A stretch of DNA of 39,824 nucleotides from CAYLZO01 sp964387775 (GTDB taxonomy: Bacteria; Chloroflexota; Anaerolineae; JAAYZQ01). Both the position numbers and the translations under genes were made by a program. Under the pieces are notes generated by a model. It was not told where the DNA came from, did not search any database, and saw only the letters and a program-made list of their open reading frames with translations. The stretch lies in NCBI GenBank assembly GCA_964387775.1, contig CAYLZO010000015.1, forward strand, positions 1-39,824, written 5' to 3'. This document shows, piece by piece, positions 1 to 6,690 of the stretch (its first letter is position 1; every line of letters starts with the position of its first letter).

Positions 1-98
1 CCTGAACCACCATAGACTTTACCCCCGATTTATTGAGCAGATACCTCTCCGACAGCCTGCTAGAGCCCCCAGACACCACTGAACCGCTCCGAGGAGCA

Positions 99-1208
99 TT
101 AGGCCACTCGCCGAAGTTGGCGTCCGGCCAGTCCCAAGCCCAAGGCCAGGCTGAGGGCGGCGAACCCGAGCAAAATCAGCAGCGTCTGCACCCAGTCGGC
201 CGGCCAGGTGTGGAACAGGATCAGGTCACGCAGCGGGTCGACGGCATAGACGTTGGGGAAGAGGCGCGAGAACCAGGGCACGGCCTCCCAGTTAGACCGC
301 ACCAGGCCCAGCCCGCCGCCGACGAAAAAGAGGGTCAAGCCACTCAGGATGGTGGCAATCATCCCGGCAAAGTAGCGGGCGCGCATGCCGACCAGCAGCG
401 CCGGCGGCACCCAGAACAGGATGACCAGCCCGGCCAGCAGCCAGACGGCCCCCAGAAAGCGCCCCGGCCAGACGCCCGGCCACAGGGAGAGAATGCCCAG
501 AAAGGCGGTGCCGGTCAGCAGGCCCATCAGCAGCGCCAACAGCGTCTTGGGCAGCAGCACCCAGGCCAGCGAGCGAGGCGCCAGCCCGAACTCGAGGGTC
601 ACGCGGGCCACCTGCTCCTTTTGGGTCAGCATGAACATGTTGATCATGCCCCCCAGCATGAAACTCAGCAGCGCCACGCCTATGGCAATGACCGGGAACC
701 ACTCGATCATCTCCGGCAGCGGGTACTCCTCGGCCAGGGCCAGGGGCGGCGCGGGCTGGCCGACCGCTTCGTAAAAACGCCACAGGATCTCGGCCGCGTA
801 GACGCGGTGGTTCTTGGCCCGGTCGTCGTTGTAGTTGCCAAAGTGCATCGCCACCGCCGGGTTCTCGCCGGCCTCCAACTGCTGGGAAAAGTCCGGCGGG
901 ATGACCCACACCCCGTCGAGCCGATGGGCGTGATACGCCGCCCAGGCCGCGTCCTCCGCCAGGTCGGCCACGTCGTAGTAGGGCGTGCCAAAGGGCGACA
1001 GCACCTCGTCAAAGGTCTGGCGCAGGAGCGCGCCGTAGGGGCCGGCGTCGTGGTTTAGCACGGCGATTTTGAAGGTCAGCCGCCCGCCAAAGAGCAGCCC
1101 GAAGGCGATGAGGATAAACAGCGTCGGGATAAAGCCGCCCAGCGCGCTGATGGGATCGTGGCGCCAGGCCAGCAGCTCGGTGCGGAGCAGAATCCAGAAT
1201 CGTTTCAT
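99..1208 (-). CDS. ABC-2 type transporter permease (second of pair)
   Basis: A 369-aa integral membrane subunit of a probable efflux ABC transporter. One hydrophobic segment lies near the N-terminus (about residues 22-45), followed by a soluble outer stretch of roughly 150 residues and about five membrane segments in the C-terminal half. This is the layout of the YhhJ/ABC2_membrane_3 type. I chose the ATG at 1208 (MKRFWILLRTE) because it mirrors the start of the neighbouring permease (MKRFQLLLRNE) and lies one base after that gene's stop codon. The longer frame to 1268 would run into the previous gene. It is the last gene of the TetR-ATPase-permease-permease operon. The two permeases probably form a heterodimer with the ATPase encoded at 2277-3212. 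The substrate is unknown; drug or lipid export is inferred from the family and the TetR gene. Confidence 0.9.
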   Translation of the reverse strand: MKRFWILLRTELLAWRHDPISALGGFIPTLFILIAFGLLFGGRLTFKIAVLNHDAGPYGALLRQTFDEVLSPFGTPYYDVADLAEDAAWAAYHAHRLDGVWVIPPDFSQQLEAGENPAVAMHFGNYNDDRAKNHRVYAAEILWRFYEAVGQPAPPLALAEEYPLPEMIEWFPVIAIGVALLSFMLGGMINMFMLTQKEQVARVTLEFGLAPRSLAWVLLPKTLLALLMGLLTGTAFLGILSLWPGVWPGRFLGAVWLLAGLVILFWVPPALLVGMRARYFAGMIATILSGLTLFFVGGGLGLVRSNWEAVPWFSRLFPNVYAVDPLRDLILFHTWPADWVQTLLILLGFAALSLALGLGLAGRQLRRVA

Positions 1209-1209
1209 G

Positions 1210-2280
1210 TCACGCCTGTCCCAGAATGCGCCAGCGGTAGACCAGCGCGGTGAGAGCCACCGCCCCACCGGCCATGGACGCCAGCACCAGCGCCGAGACG
1301 CCCGGCGCGCCGACCGTCGCCCCGTAGTAGCGGGGAAAGAGCAGCTCGACGGCGTGGGTAAAGGGCGTCAGCCGGCTGATCCGCTCGTAGCTTGCCCCAA
1401 ACCCGGCAGCCAGGCCGAAAGAGCTGCCCACGATCCAGCCGACAAAGGTCGCGACCAGCGCCACCAAAAAGGCCGGGATGATCTTGCGCAACACCAGCCC
1501 GGCCGTGATGCCCAGGCAGCCGGCCATCACCGCTAGCGGCAGCAAGATCAGGCCCACCAGCCAAACCTCGCCGGGCCAGGCGTCGTTGACCAGGCCCACA
1601 GCCAGCAGCAGGACCCCGGCCGACAGCAGCGCCGAGAGGGCCAGCCGCGCCAGGCGCGCGCCCAGGATCAGCCCCAGCGATGCGGGCGCCAGCCGGTACT
1701 CGACCACGGTGCGGAACTCGAACTCTTGGGCGGTCAGCGTCGCGCCGATGGCCGCCGCGGCCAGAAACACGGCCATCGGCAGCAGGGCCATCCCAAAGTA
1801 GACGTTGTACGACACGTCGCGGGGCAGCCAGGGATGCTGCTCGACGGTCACGGCCCGGCTGCCCAGCTCGGCGTCCCACAGGCGCAGCGCCGCCGCCGTC
1901 AGCCGGTTGCGAAAGTTCTTGACCAGGTTGCTGTCGATGAGGCCGTAGTACTGCACCGCCGTGGGCACGCCGTCGCGCTCCTCGACGACGATCACCTGGC
2001 GGGCTGCCTGGGCATCGCCGCCGTCCCAGTCCACCACGATGGGGCGAACGTAGGGCAGGCCGATGGGCGAACCGGCCCCCTCCAGCGCAACCACCAGGTC
2101 GGCGCCTAGCTCGCTGCCGGGCCGGGCGACGTTCACGTCAAAGGTGGGGTGGATCAGGATGGCGGTCATGAGCAGGTACATGACCGTCGGCTGGAGGATG
2201 GCCACCAGGTGGATGGGCACCGCCGTGCGGAAGAGCTTGACTTCGTTGCGCAGAAGCAGTTGGAAGCGTTTCATGCTCAT
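1210..2280 (-). CDS. ABC-2 type transporter permease (first of pair)
   Basis: A 356-aa membrane subunit with the same plan as its downstream partner: an N-terminal membrane segment (about residues 20-40), a large outer domain and about five C-terminal membrane segments. The start at 2280 (MSMKRFQLLL) overlaps the stop of the ATPase gene by four bases (ATGA), which implies translational coupling; the internal ATG at 2274 is an alternative. The outer domain begins with an aspartate/asparagine-rich stretch typical of ABC-2 exporters. Function as one half of a heterodimeric export channel is inferred from the paired genes. Confidence 0.9.
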   Translation of the reverse strand: MSMKRFQLLLRNEVKLFRTAVPIHLVAILQPTVMYLLMTAILIHPTFDVNVARPGSELGADLVVALEGAGSPIGLPYVRPIVVDWDGGDAQAARQVIVVEERDGVPTAVQYYGLIDSNLVKNFRNRLTAAALRLWDAELGSRAVTVEQHPWLPRDVSYNVYFGMALLPMAVFLAAAAIGATLTAQEFEFRTVVEYRLAPASLGLILGARLARLALSALLSAGVLLLAVGLVNDAWPGEVWLVGLILLPLAVMAGCLGITAGLVLRKIIPAFLVALVATFVGWIVGSSFGLAAGFGASYERISRLTPFTHAVELLFPRYYGATVGAPGVSALVLASMAGGAVALTALVYRWRILGQA

Positions 2281-3212
2281 TCCCTCAATGCCCGGCCGGT
2301 GTGGTGCAGGAACACGTCGTCCAGCGTGGGCCGGGCGATGCGCACCGACTCCAGCCGGTGGGCGGCGCCGATGCGCGCCACCAGATCGCCGACAATCGAC
2401 TCGGCGTCGCGCATCTCCAGCCGCAACTGGTCGGGCGCGAGGCGGGCCACCGCCTGTACCCCCAGCCCGGCGAAAAAGGTCTCCGGCTCGGCGATGGGCG
2501 GCGTGGTGCGCAGCGTCACAATGTCGCGGCCCAGGTCGGCCTTGAGCCGCTCCGGCGTGTCCAGGGCGATGGCCCGCCCCTGGTCGATGATCACCAGCCG
2601 GTCGCACAGGGCGTCGGCCTCGGCCATGTCGTTGGTCGAGACGACAAAGGTCTGGCCCGCGACGCGCTGCTCCTGGATGTGGGCCCAGATGACGTGCCGC
2701 GCCTGCACGTCCACGCCCAGCGTCGGCTCGTCGAAAAAGATCACCTCCGGGTCGTGGAGCAGGGCGCGGGCCAGCACCAGGCGGCGCTTCATCCCGCCCG
2801 AAAAGGTGCGCACCGCGTCCGCCCGCCGCGCCCAGAGGTTCATCAATTTCAGCAGGTCTTCGATGCGCCCCTCGACGCCCGCCAGGTCGCGGCAGTAGAG
2901 GGCGGCGTGGTGCCACAGGTTGTCGGCGGCGCTCAGGTCGAGGTAGACGTTGGTCTCTTGCGGCACGTAGCCGATGCGCTGCCGGACCTGCCGGGCCTGG
3001 CGCTGCGGGTCGTGGCCCAGCACGCGGACCTGGCCGCCGTCGCGGCGCAGCAGGCCGGTGATGAGATTGACGGTCGTCGTCTTGCCCGCGCCGTTGGGAC
3101 CGAGCAATCCAAAGATCTCACCGCGCTGCACCTCGAATGACAGGTTGTCCACGGCGACCAGGTCTTTGAAGCGGCGCGTGGCCGCCTGCACGTGGATGGC
3201 GTTATTCTCCAT
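2277..3212 (-). CDS. ABC transporter ATP-binding protein, DrrA/CcmA-like
   Basis: A 311-aa cytoplasmic ATPase of an ABC-2 exporter. Visible motifs are Walker A GPNGAGKT (residues 38-45), Q-loop Gln85 in VPQET, signature FSGGM (137-141) and Walker B VIFFDEPT (157-164). The C-terminal ~90 residues form the extra domain seen in drug-export ATPases of the DrrA type, ending with the usual LDDVFLHHTGR. The position normally held by the switch (H-loop) histidine reads STNDMAEAD, with Asn194 where most relatives have His. The gene overlaps the TetR gene upstream by 11 bases and the permease downstream by four, so the four genes form one tight operon. Confidence 0.95.
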   Translation of the reverse strand: MENNAIHVQAATRRFKDLVAVDNLSFEVQRGEIFGLLGPNGAGKTTTVNLITGLLRRDGGQVRVLGHDPQRQARQVRQRIGYVPQETNVYLDLSAADNLWHHAALYCRDLAGVEGRIEDLLKLMNLWARRADAVRTFSGGMKRRLVLARALLHDPEVIFFDEPTLGVDVQARHVIWAHIQEQRVAGQTFVVSTNDMAEADALCDRLVIIDQGRAIALDTPERLKADLGRDIVTLRTTPPIAEPETFFAGLGVQAVARLAPDQLRLEMRDAESIVGDLVARIGAAHRLESVRIARPTLDDVFLHHTGRALRE

Positions 3213-3807
3213 GCTCCCCTCCGGTCAGGGTCCCCGCCACGAAAATGTCCACGAATTGGGCGACCAGGTCCTCGGTGCTCAGCTCGGGGTCGAGCGGCTC
3301 GTCGACCAGCCAGAGGCTGACCGTGTAGGCGAAAAACATGCCCCAGAAGGCCTGGGCCGCCGCCTCGGCGTGGAGGCGGCGCACCCGGTCCTGATCCATC
3401 TGCTGTCGCAGGTAGCCGGCCAGCGATTGGCGAAGCTGGCGCGGGTTCTGGGCCAGCGCCTGGCGGACCTCGGGAAAGTGCTCGGCCTCGCACAGCATCA
3501 GGCGCATGGCGTCGCGGCGCTCCAGCAGGGCGGCCAACACGTGGCGGCCCATGGTCAGCAGGTCCTGGCGGTAGTCGCCGGTGAGCTGGGCGGCCATGGC
3601 CGTGTTCAGCGCCGGCCCGGCGTAGGTCTCGATGATGGCTGAAAAGAGGCCCTGTTTGCTGCCAAAGTGGCGAAAGAGGGTCACTTCGTTGACGCCGGCC
3701 GCGTCGGCCAGGGCGCGGGTCGTGGCCCGGGCGTAGCCCTTTTCGGCAAAGACCTGGGCCGCCGCCTCCAGGATGCGCTGGCGGGTATCGTCGGCATTCT
3801 GGGTCAT
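3202..3807 (-). CDS. TetR/AcrR-family transcriptional repressor
   Basis: A 201-aa regulator with an N-terminal TetR helix-turn-helix (about residues 8-56; EVTLFRHFGSKQGLFSAII is the typical recognition-helix region) and a variable C-terminal ligand/dimer domain. The start at 3807 follows a GGAGG at 3816-3820 with 8-nt spacing. It is first in the operon with the ABC exporter, and a perfect palindrome overlaps its own transcription start. Autorepression relieved by an exported compound is therefore the likely scheme. The ligand cannot be predicted. Confidence 0.93.
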   Translation of the reverse strand: MTQNADDTRQRILEAAAQVFAEKGYARATTRALADAAGVNEVTLFRHFGSKQGLFSAIIETYAGPALNTAMAAQLTGDYRQDLLTMGRHVLAALLERRDAMRLMLCEAEHFPEVRQALAQNPRQLRQSLAGYLRQQMDQDRVRRLHAEAAAQAFWGMFFAYTVSLWLVDEPLDPELSTEDLVAQFVDIFVAGTLTGGEHGE

Positions 3808-3828
3808 TTTTCCAACCTCCGAGCATTA

Positions 3829-3848
3829 AAGCAAGTAATTACTTGCTT
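3829..3848. promoter_or_regulatory. Perfect 20-bp palindromic operator for the TetR regulator
   Basis: AAGCAAGTAATTACTTGCTT is a perfect inverted repeat. It lies just downstream of the promoter -10 and upstream of the TetR ribosome binding site, so it covers the expected transcription start at about 3844. Location, length and symmetry are those of a TetR-family operator. Binding itself is inferred. Confidence 0.85.
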
Positions 3849-3850
3849 AC

Positions 3851-3879
3851 ATGATATCATAGATCTGCCCCTCTGTCAA
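3851..3879 (-). promoter_or_regulatory. Promoter of the TetR-ABC exporter operon
   Basis: On the minus strand a -35 TTGACA (3874-3879) and a -10 TATCAT (3851-3856) are separated by exactly 17 bp. The TetR palindrome begins 2 bp after the -10. Confidence 0.8.
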
Positions 3880-4173
3880 ATACTAGAAATAGGAATCCCC
3901 TGGACAGCAGCATGAGACGTCGCGCGGCAGTAGCTAGGCCGGGAGGTTTTCTTTTCCGATCCTGCTTTTCGCCTGACATTTGGGGTAGCAGTCAATGCAG
4001 CAATGATCCCTGGATGGAGGCAAAAAACGCGGGCTGGCACCTCGTTTGGGGCGATTCTTTTCCACAACCTTACCGGGTAGACAGCCGACGTCGGGCATCG
4101 ACCGGACCCTCCAATGTCAGCGGAGTACAGGGATAACAGAACTCAGATCGGTCAACTGAAATGGGAGAGTCAG
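3880..4173. other. Intergenic stretch without recognised gene
   Basis: About 300 bases between the TetR promoter and the terminator of the next gene. Short open frames here have poor codon structure and no convincing ribosome binding site. I see no gene, RNA or repeat in it. Confidence 0.5.
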
Positions 4174-4200
4174 AAAGCCCCGGCCTGTGGCCGGGGCTTT
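4174..4200 (-). terminator. Hairpin terminator downstream of the propeller-repeat protein gene
   Basis: A perfect 12-bp stem (AAAGCCCCGGCC against GGCCGGGGCTTT) closes a 3-nt loop, 14 bases after the stop codon at 4214. It ends in a short T tract on the minus strand, and the symmetric A/T flanks could let it act on both strands. Confidence 0.75.
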
Positions 4201-4213
4201 GCTTGGTTCACGG

Positions 4214-6577
4214 CTACGGCCCCTGCCAGGCGTACTCCAGGTCGCCCTGGCTGTGGTTCTGGTAAGCGATGTGGGGCAGGTCCACGCTGTCCAGCACCAG
4301 GGAGCTGTAATAGCCCACCTGGTAGCCGGACGTCACGGCCTCGATCTGCCAGGTATGCCCTGAGCTTGCCGAATGGGCCTGCCCTGAGCTTGCCGAATGG
4401 GCTGAGTCGGTCCAGAATGCGTACTGGAGATCGCCGTCGGTCTTGTCATAGTAGGTGATGCGCGGCCGGCCGGCGCTGTCCAGGGCCAGCGAGGTATAGT
4501 AGCCCACGTCGCCGGTGCTGGTGACCGTCTCCGTCAGCCACTGGGCGCCGTCCCAGCGGGCGTATTTCAGGTCGTCGTTCGTCCGGTCGCGGTAGCTGAT
4601 GTGGGGCCGGTCGGCGGCGTCGAGGGCCAGCGAGGGGTAGGTGCCCACGTTCCCGGCACTGTCTACCGTCTGGATCAGCCACTGGGCGCCGTCCCAGCGG
4701 GCGTATTTCAGATCCTCGGCGTCGCCATCCATGTAGGCAATGTGCGGCCGGTCGGCGCTGTCCAGGGTCAGGGACGTGGGTGAGTCGATGTACTTTTGGC
4801 GGACGGGGTCCACGGTCTGCACCTGCCAATTCGCGCCGTCCCAGTGGGCGTAACGCAGGCGGTCCTCACCGGCACCGAGATAGGGCAAGTTGTAGTAGCT
4901 GATGTGTGGCTGACCAGCGCTGTCCAGGGCGATGGAACTGCCCCGGCCGGCCCGGCCCACCTGATCCACGTACCCGATCTGCCAGGTCGCGCCGTCCCAG
5001 TGGGCGTACTTGAGGCCGTGGGGGTCCAGGCCAAAGGCGTCGGTGTCGTCGCGATAGCTGATGTGGGGAAAGCCGGCGGCGTCGAGGGTCAGCGACACGC
5101 TGCCGTCGGTGGCCGAGCTGCCGTTGACGTCCACGGTCGTGATCTGCCACTGGGCGCCGTCCCAGGCGGCGTAGAGCAGGTCCTCGCGCTGGTCCTCGTA
5201 GTAGGCGATGTGGGGCCGGTCCGCCCCATCGAGGGCCAGGGAGGCGTGGACGCCCGTGATGGCCCCCTGGTCGATGGTCTCTGCCTGCCAGGCAGCATCC
5301 TTCGACGGGCTCAGGATGCTGCCCGATTTGTGCGCGTAGCGCACGAGGGTCAGGTCCTCCAGGTAGTAGGCGACGTGTGGCACGCCGCCGTCCAGGGCCA
5401 GGGAGGTGGTCTCCATCCAGTTGGTGCCCTCCAGGCCCGCCTCGACGACCTCGGTCTGCCAGGCCACGCCGTCCCAGTAGACGTGGCGTACGTCGCGCTG
5501 GCTTCCCGTGTCGTGGTAGTAGCTAAAGTGAGGCTGCTGCCCCCCATCGAGGACCAAGGAGATGCCGTCTAGAAAGTTGTCGTGCGTCAACACGGTCTCG
5601 ATCTGCCAGGCCGCCCCGTCCCAGTAGGCGTGTTTGATGTGATCGTTGGTCTCGGATGCCTGGTAGACGATGTGCAGGTGGTCGGCGTCGTCGATGGCCA
5701 GCGAGTTGCTGCCGACAAAGCCCCCCGTCTCCAGGGGCTCGATCTGCCACGTCCCGCCATCGCGCACGGCGTGCTTGAGGCTGTAGGGGTCAGCCCCGGA
5801 GCCCGAGTCGTTGTAGCTGACGTGGGGCCGGCCAGCGCTGTCGAGGGCCAGTGAGTTGTCGCCACCCACCAGGCTGTCGCTCCCGGCGTCGATGGTCTCG
5901 ACGATCCAGGACGTGCCATCCCAGTGGGCGTAGCGCAGGTCCTGTTGGTTTGCGACTTTGGTGTAGCTGATGTGTGGATGGTCGTCTCCATCCAGGGCGA
6001 TGTTTGTGTCCCAGCCGGTATTACCGTCGCAGTCGACGCTCTCGGTCAACCAGGCACCGTCCTGAGCCGGTCGAAGGACGCCATCCCACCGGGCGTATTT
6101 GAGACAGGTATTCTCCCAATCGTAGTAGCTGATGTGGGGCCGGTCGGCGCTATCGAGGGCCAGCGAGGCCCAGCGGCCCACCCAGGGCCCCTCGTCGACG
6201 ACCTCGAACTGCCAGGCGTTACCGTCGTGCCAGGCGTGGTAAAGCTCCTGGTAGCCAAAGGCGACGTGGGGGCGGCCCTGGGCATCGAGGGCGAGGGCGC
6301 GTTGGGTAAAGTCCTCGAACATGCGCCGGGCGTCCACCTCCTGCGTTTGCCAGGGGAAGGGCTGCCGCCAATTGTGGGTGACGAGGGGCAGGTGGACCGT
6401 GTGCGTGAGCGTCGAGGTCGAGACCGGGGCAAAGGCGATTTCATGGCCATCGCCCTCCTCCGGACCGGTCTCTGTCTGCGTGGGGCCAGCAGCCAACGAT
6501 CCCCCCCCGGCGGCGTGCCCCATCACGGCCAGGGCCAGGCCCAGAATGATCGCTAACAAGAGTACACGTTTTTCCAT
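4214..6577 (-). CDS. Secreted protein of 14 beta-propeller-type repeats
   Basis: A 787-aa exported protein. It starts with a signal peptide (MEKRVLLLAIILGLALA, then GHAAG). The ATG at 6577 is preferred over one six codons upstream because GAGGAG precedes it directly. After a short linker containing VHLPLVTHNW (residues 61-70) come 14 repeats of about 45-60 residues. Each has a core like SLALDSADRPHISYYD followed by LKYAxWDGxxWQ and ETVD. Fourteen units would fit two seven-bladed propellers, as in other WDG/NHL-like repeat proteins; this fold is inferred. At least three repeats carry an extra in-frame block (around 4355-4400, 5296-5325 and 6055-6085) that coincides with a short palindromic DNA repeat. 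No catalytic motif or sorting signal of known type is seen. The role is probably at the surface or in adhesion, otherwise unknown. Confidence 0.85.
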   Translation of the reverse strand: MEKRVLLLAIILGLALAVMGHAAGGGSLAAGPTQTETGPEEGDGHEIAFAPVSTSTLTHTVHLPLVTHNWRQPFPWQTQEVDARRMFEDFTQRALALDAQGRPHVAFGYQELYHAWHDGNAWQFEVVDEGPWVGRWASLALDSADRPHISYYDWENTCLKYARWDGVLRPAQDGAWLTESVDCDGNTGWDTNIALDGDDHPHISYTKVANQQDLRYAHWDGTSWIVETIDAGSDSLVGGDNSLALDSAGRPHVSYNDSGSGADPYSLKHAVRDGGTWQIEPLETGGFVGSNSLAIDDADHLHIVYQASETNDHIKHAYWDGAAWQIETVLTHDNFLDGISLVLDGGQQPHFSYYHDTGSQRDVRHVYWDGVAWQTEVVEAGLEGTNWMETTSLALDGGVPHVAYYLEDLTLVRYAHKSGSILSPSKDAAWQAETIDQGAITGVHASLALDGADRPHIAYYEDQREDLLYAAWDGAQWQITTVDVNGSSATDGSVSLTLDAAGFPHISYRDDTDAFGLDPHGLKYAHWDGATWQIGYVDQVGRAGRGSSIALDSAGQPHISYYNLPYLGAGEDRLRYAHWDGANWQVQTVDPVRQKYIDSPTSLTLDSADRPHIAYMDGDAEDLKYARWDGAQWLIQTVDSAGNVGTYPSLALDAADRPHISYRDRTNDDLKYARWDGAQWLTETVTSTGDVGYYTSLALDSAGRPRITYYDKTDGDLQYAFWTDSAHSASSGQAHSASSGHTWQIEAVTSGYQVGYYSSLVLDSVDLPHIAYQNHSQGDLEYAWQGP
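4355..4400. repeat. Two tandem copies of a short repeat inside the propeller gene
   Basis: The unit GCCCTGAGCTTGCCGAATGG occurs twice, 23 bp apart. It encodes an in-frame insert (AHSASSG twice) between WTD and TWQIEAV in repeat 13. The other repeats lack this block, so it looks like an insertion into an existing reading frame. It resembles the TGAGC-TCGAAGG type repeats at 5296, 6060 and 32020. Confidence 0.7.
5296..5325. repeat. Palindromic in-frame repeat (TCGACGGGCTCAGGA type)
   Basis: GCATCCTTCGACGGGCTCAG followed by GATGC forms an imperfect palindrome. On the coding (minus) strand it gives the block SILSPSKDA, inserted between YAHKSG and AWQAETID, where sister repeats run directly from WDG to the WQ motif. 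It belongs to the same family as the copies at 6060 and 32020. Confidence 0.65.
6055..6085. repeat. Palindromic in-frame repeat (TGAGCCGGTCGAAGGA type)
   Basis: GTCCTGAGCCGGTCGAAGGAC is an imperfect palindrome. It encodes VLRPAQDG between YARWDG and AWLTES in repeat 2, where the other repeats have no such residues. It is a third copy of the ORF-embedded element. Confidence 0.65.
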
Positions 6578-6628
6578 TTTTCTCCTCTCTTTCATCGAAT
6601 TCAGTCTTGCGCCAGTAGCGGTTACGCC

Positions 6629-6666
6629 TTGACTGATGGGGGGATGGCTATCCCCCCATCAGTCAA
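6629..6666 (-). terminator. Strong hairpin after the beta-helix giant protein gene
   Basis: A perfect 17-bp stem (TTGACTGATGGGGGGAT and its complement) closes a 4-nt loop, 24 bases after the stop codon at 6691. It lies before the start of the next minus-strand gene at 6577. There is no long T run, so it could be a terminator or a readthrough/processing hairpin between two genes of one operon. Confidence 0.65.
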
Positions 6667-6690
6667 CACCTGAACACGACCTGTTCGCCC

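Noticed and set aside
1..98. Possible gene or terminator at the window's left edge
   Set aside because: Less than 100 bases, with no stem and T run and no coding frame that continues convincingly.
3876..4136. Short frames on both strands between the TetR promoter and the propeller-protein terminator
   Set aside because: No ribosome site, mixed composition, no family resemblance.
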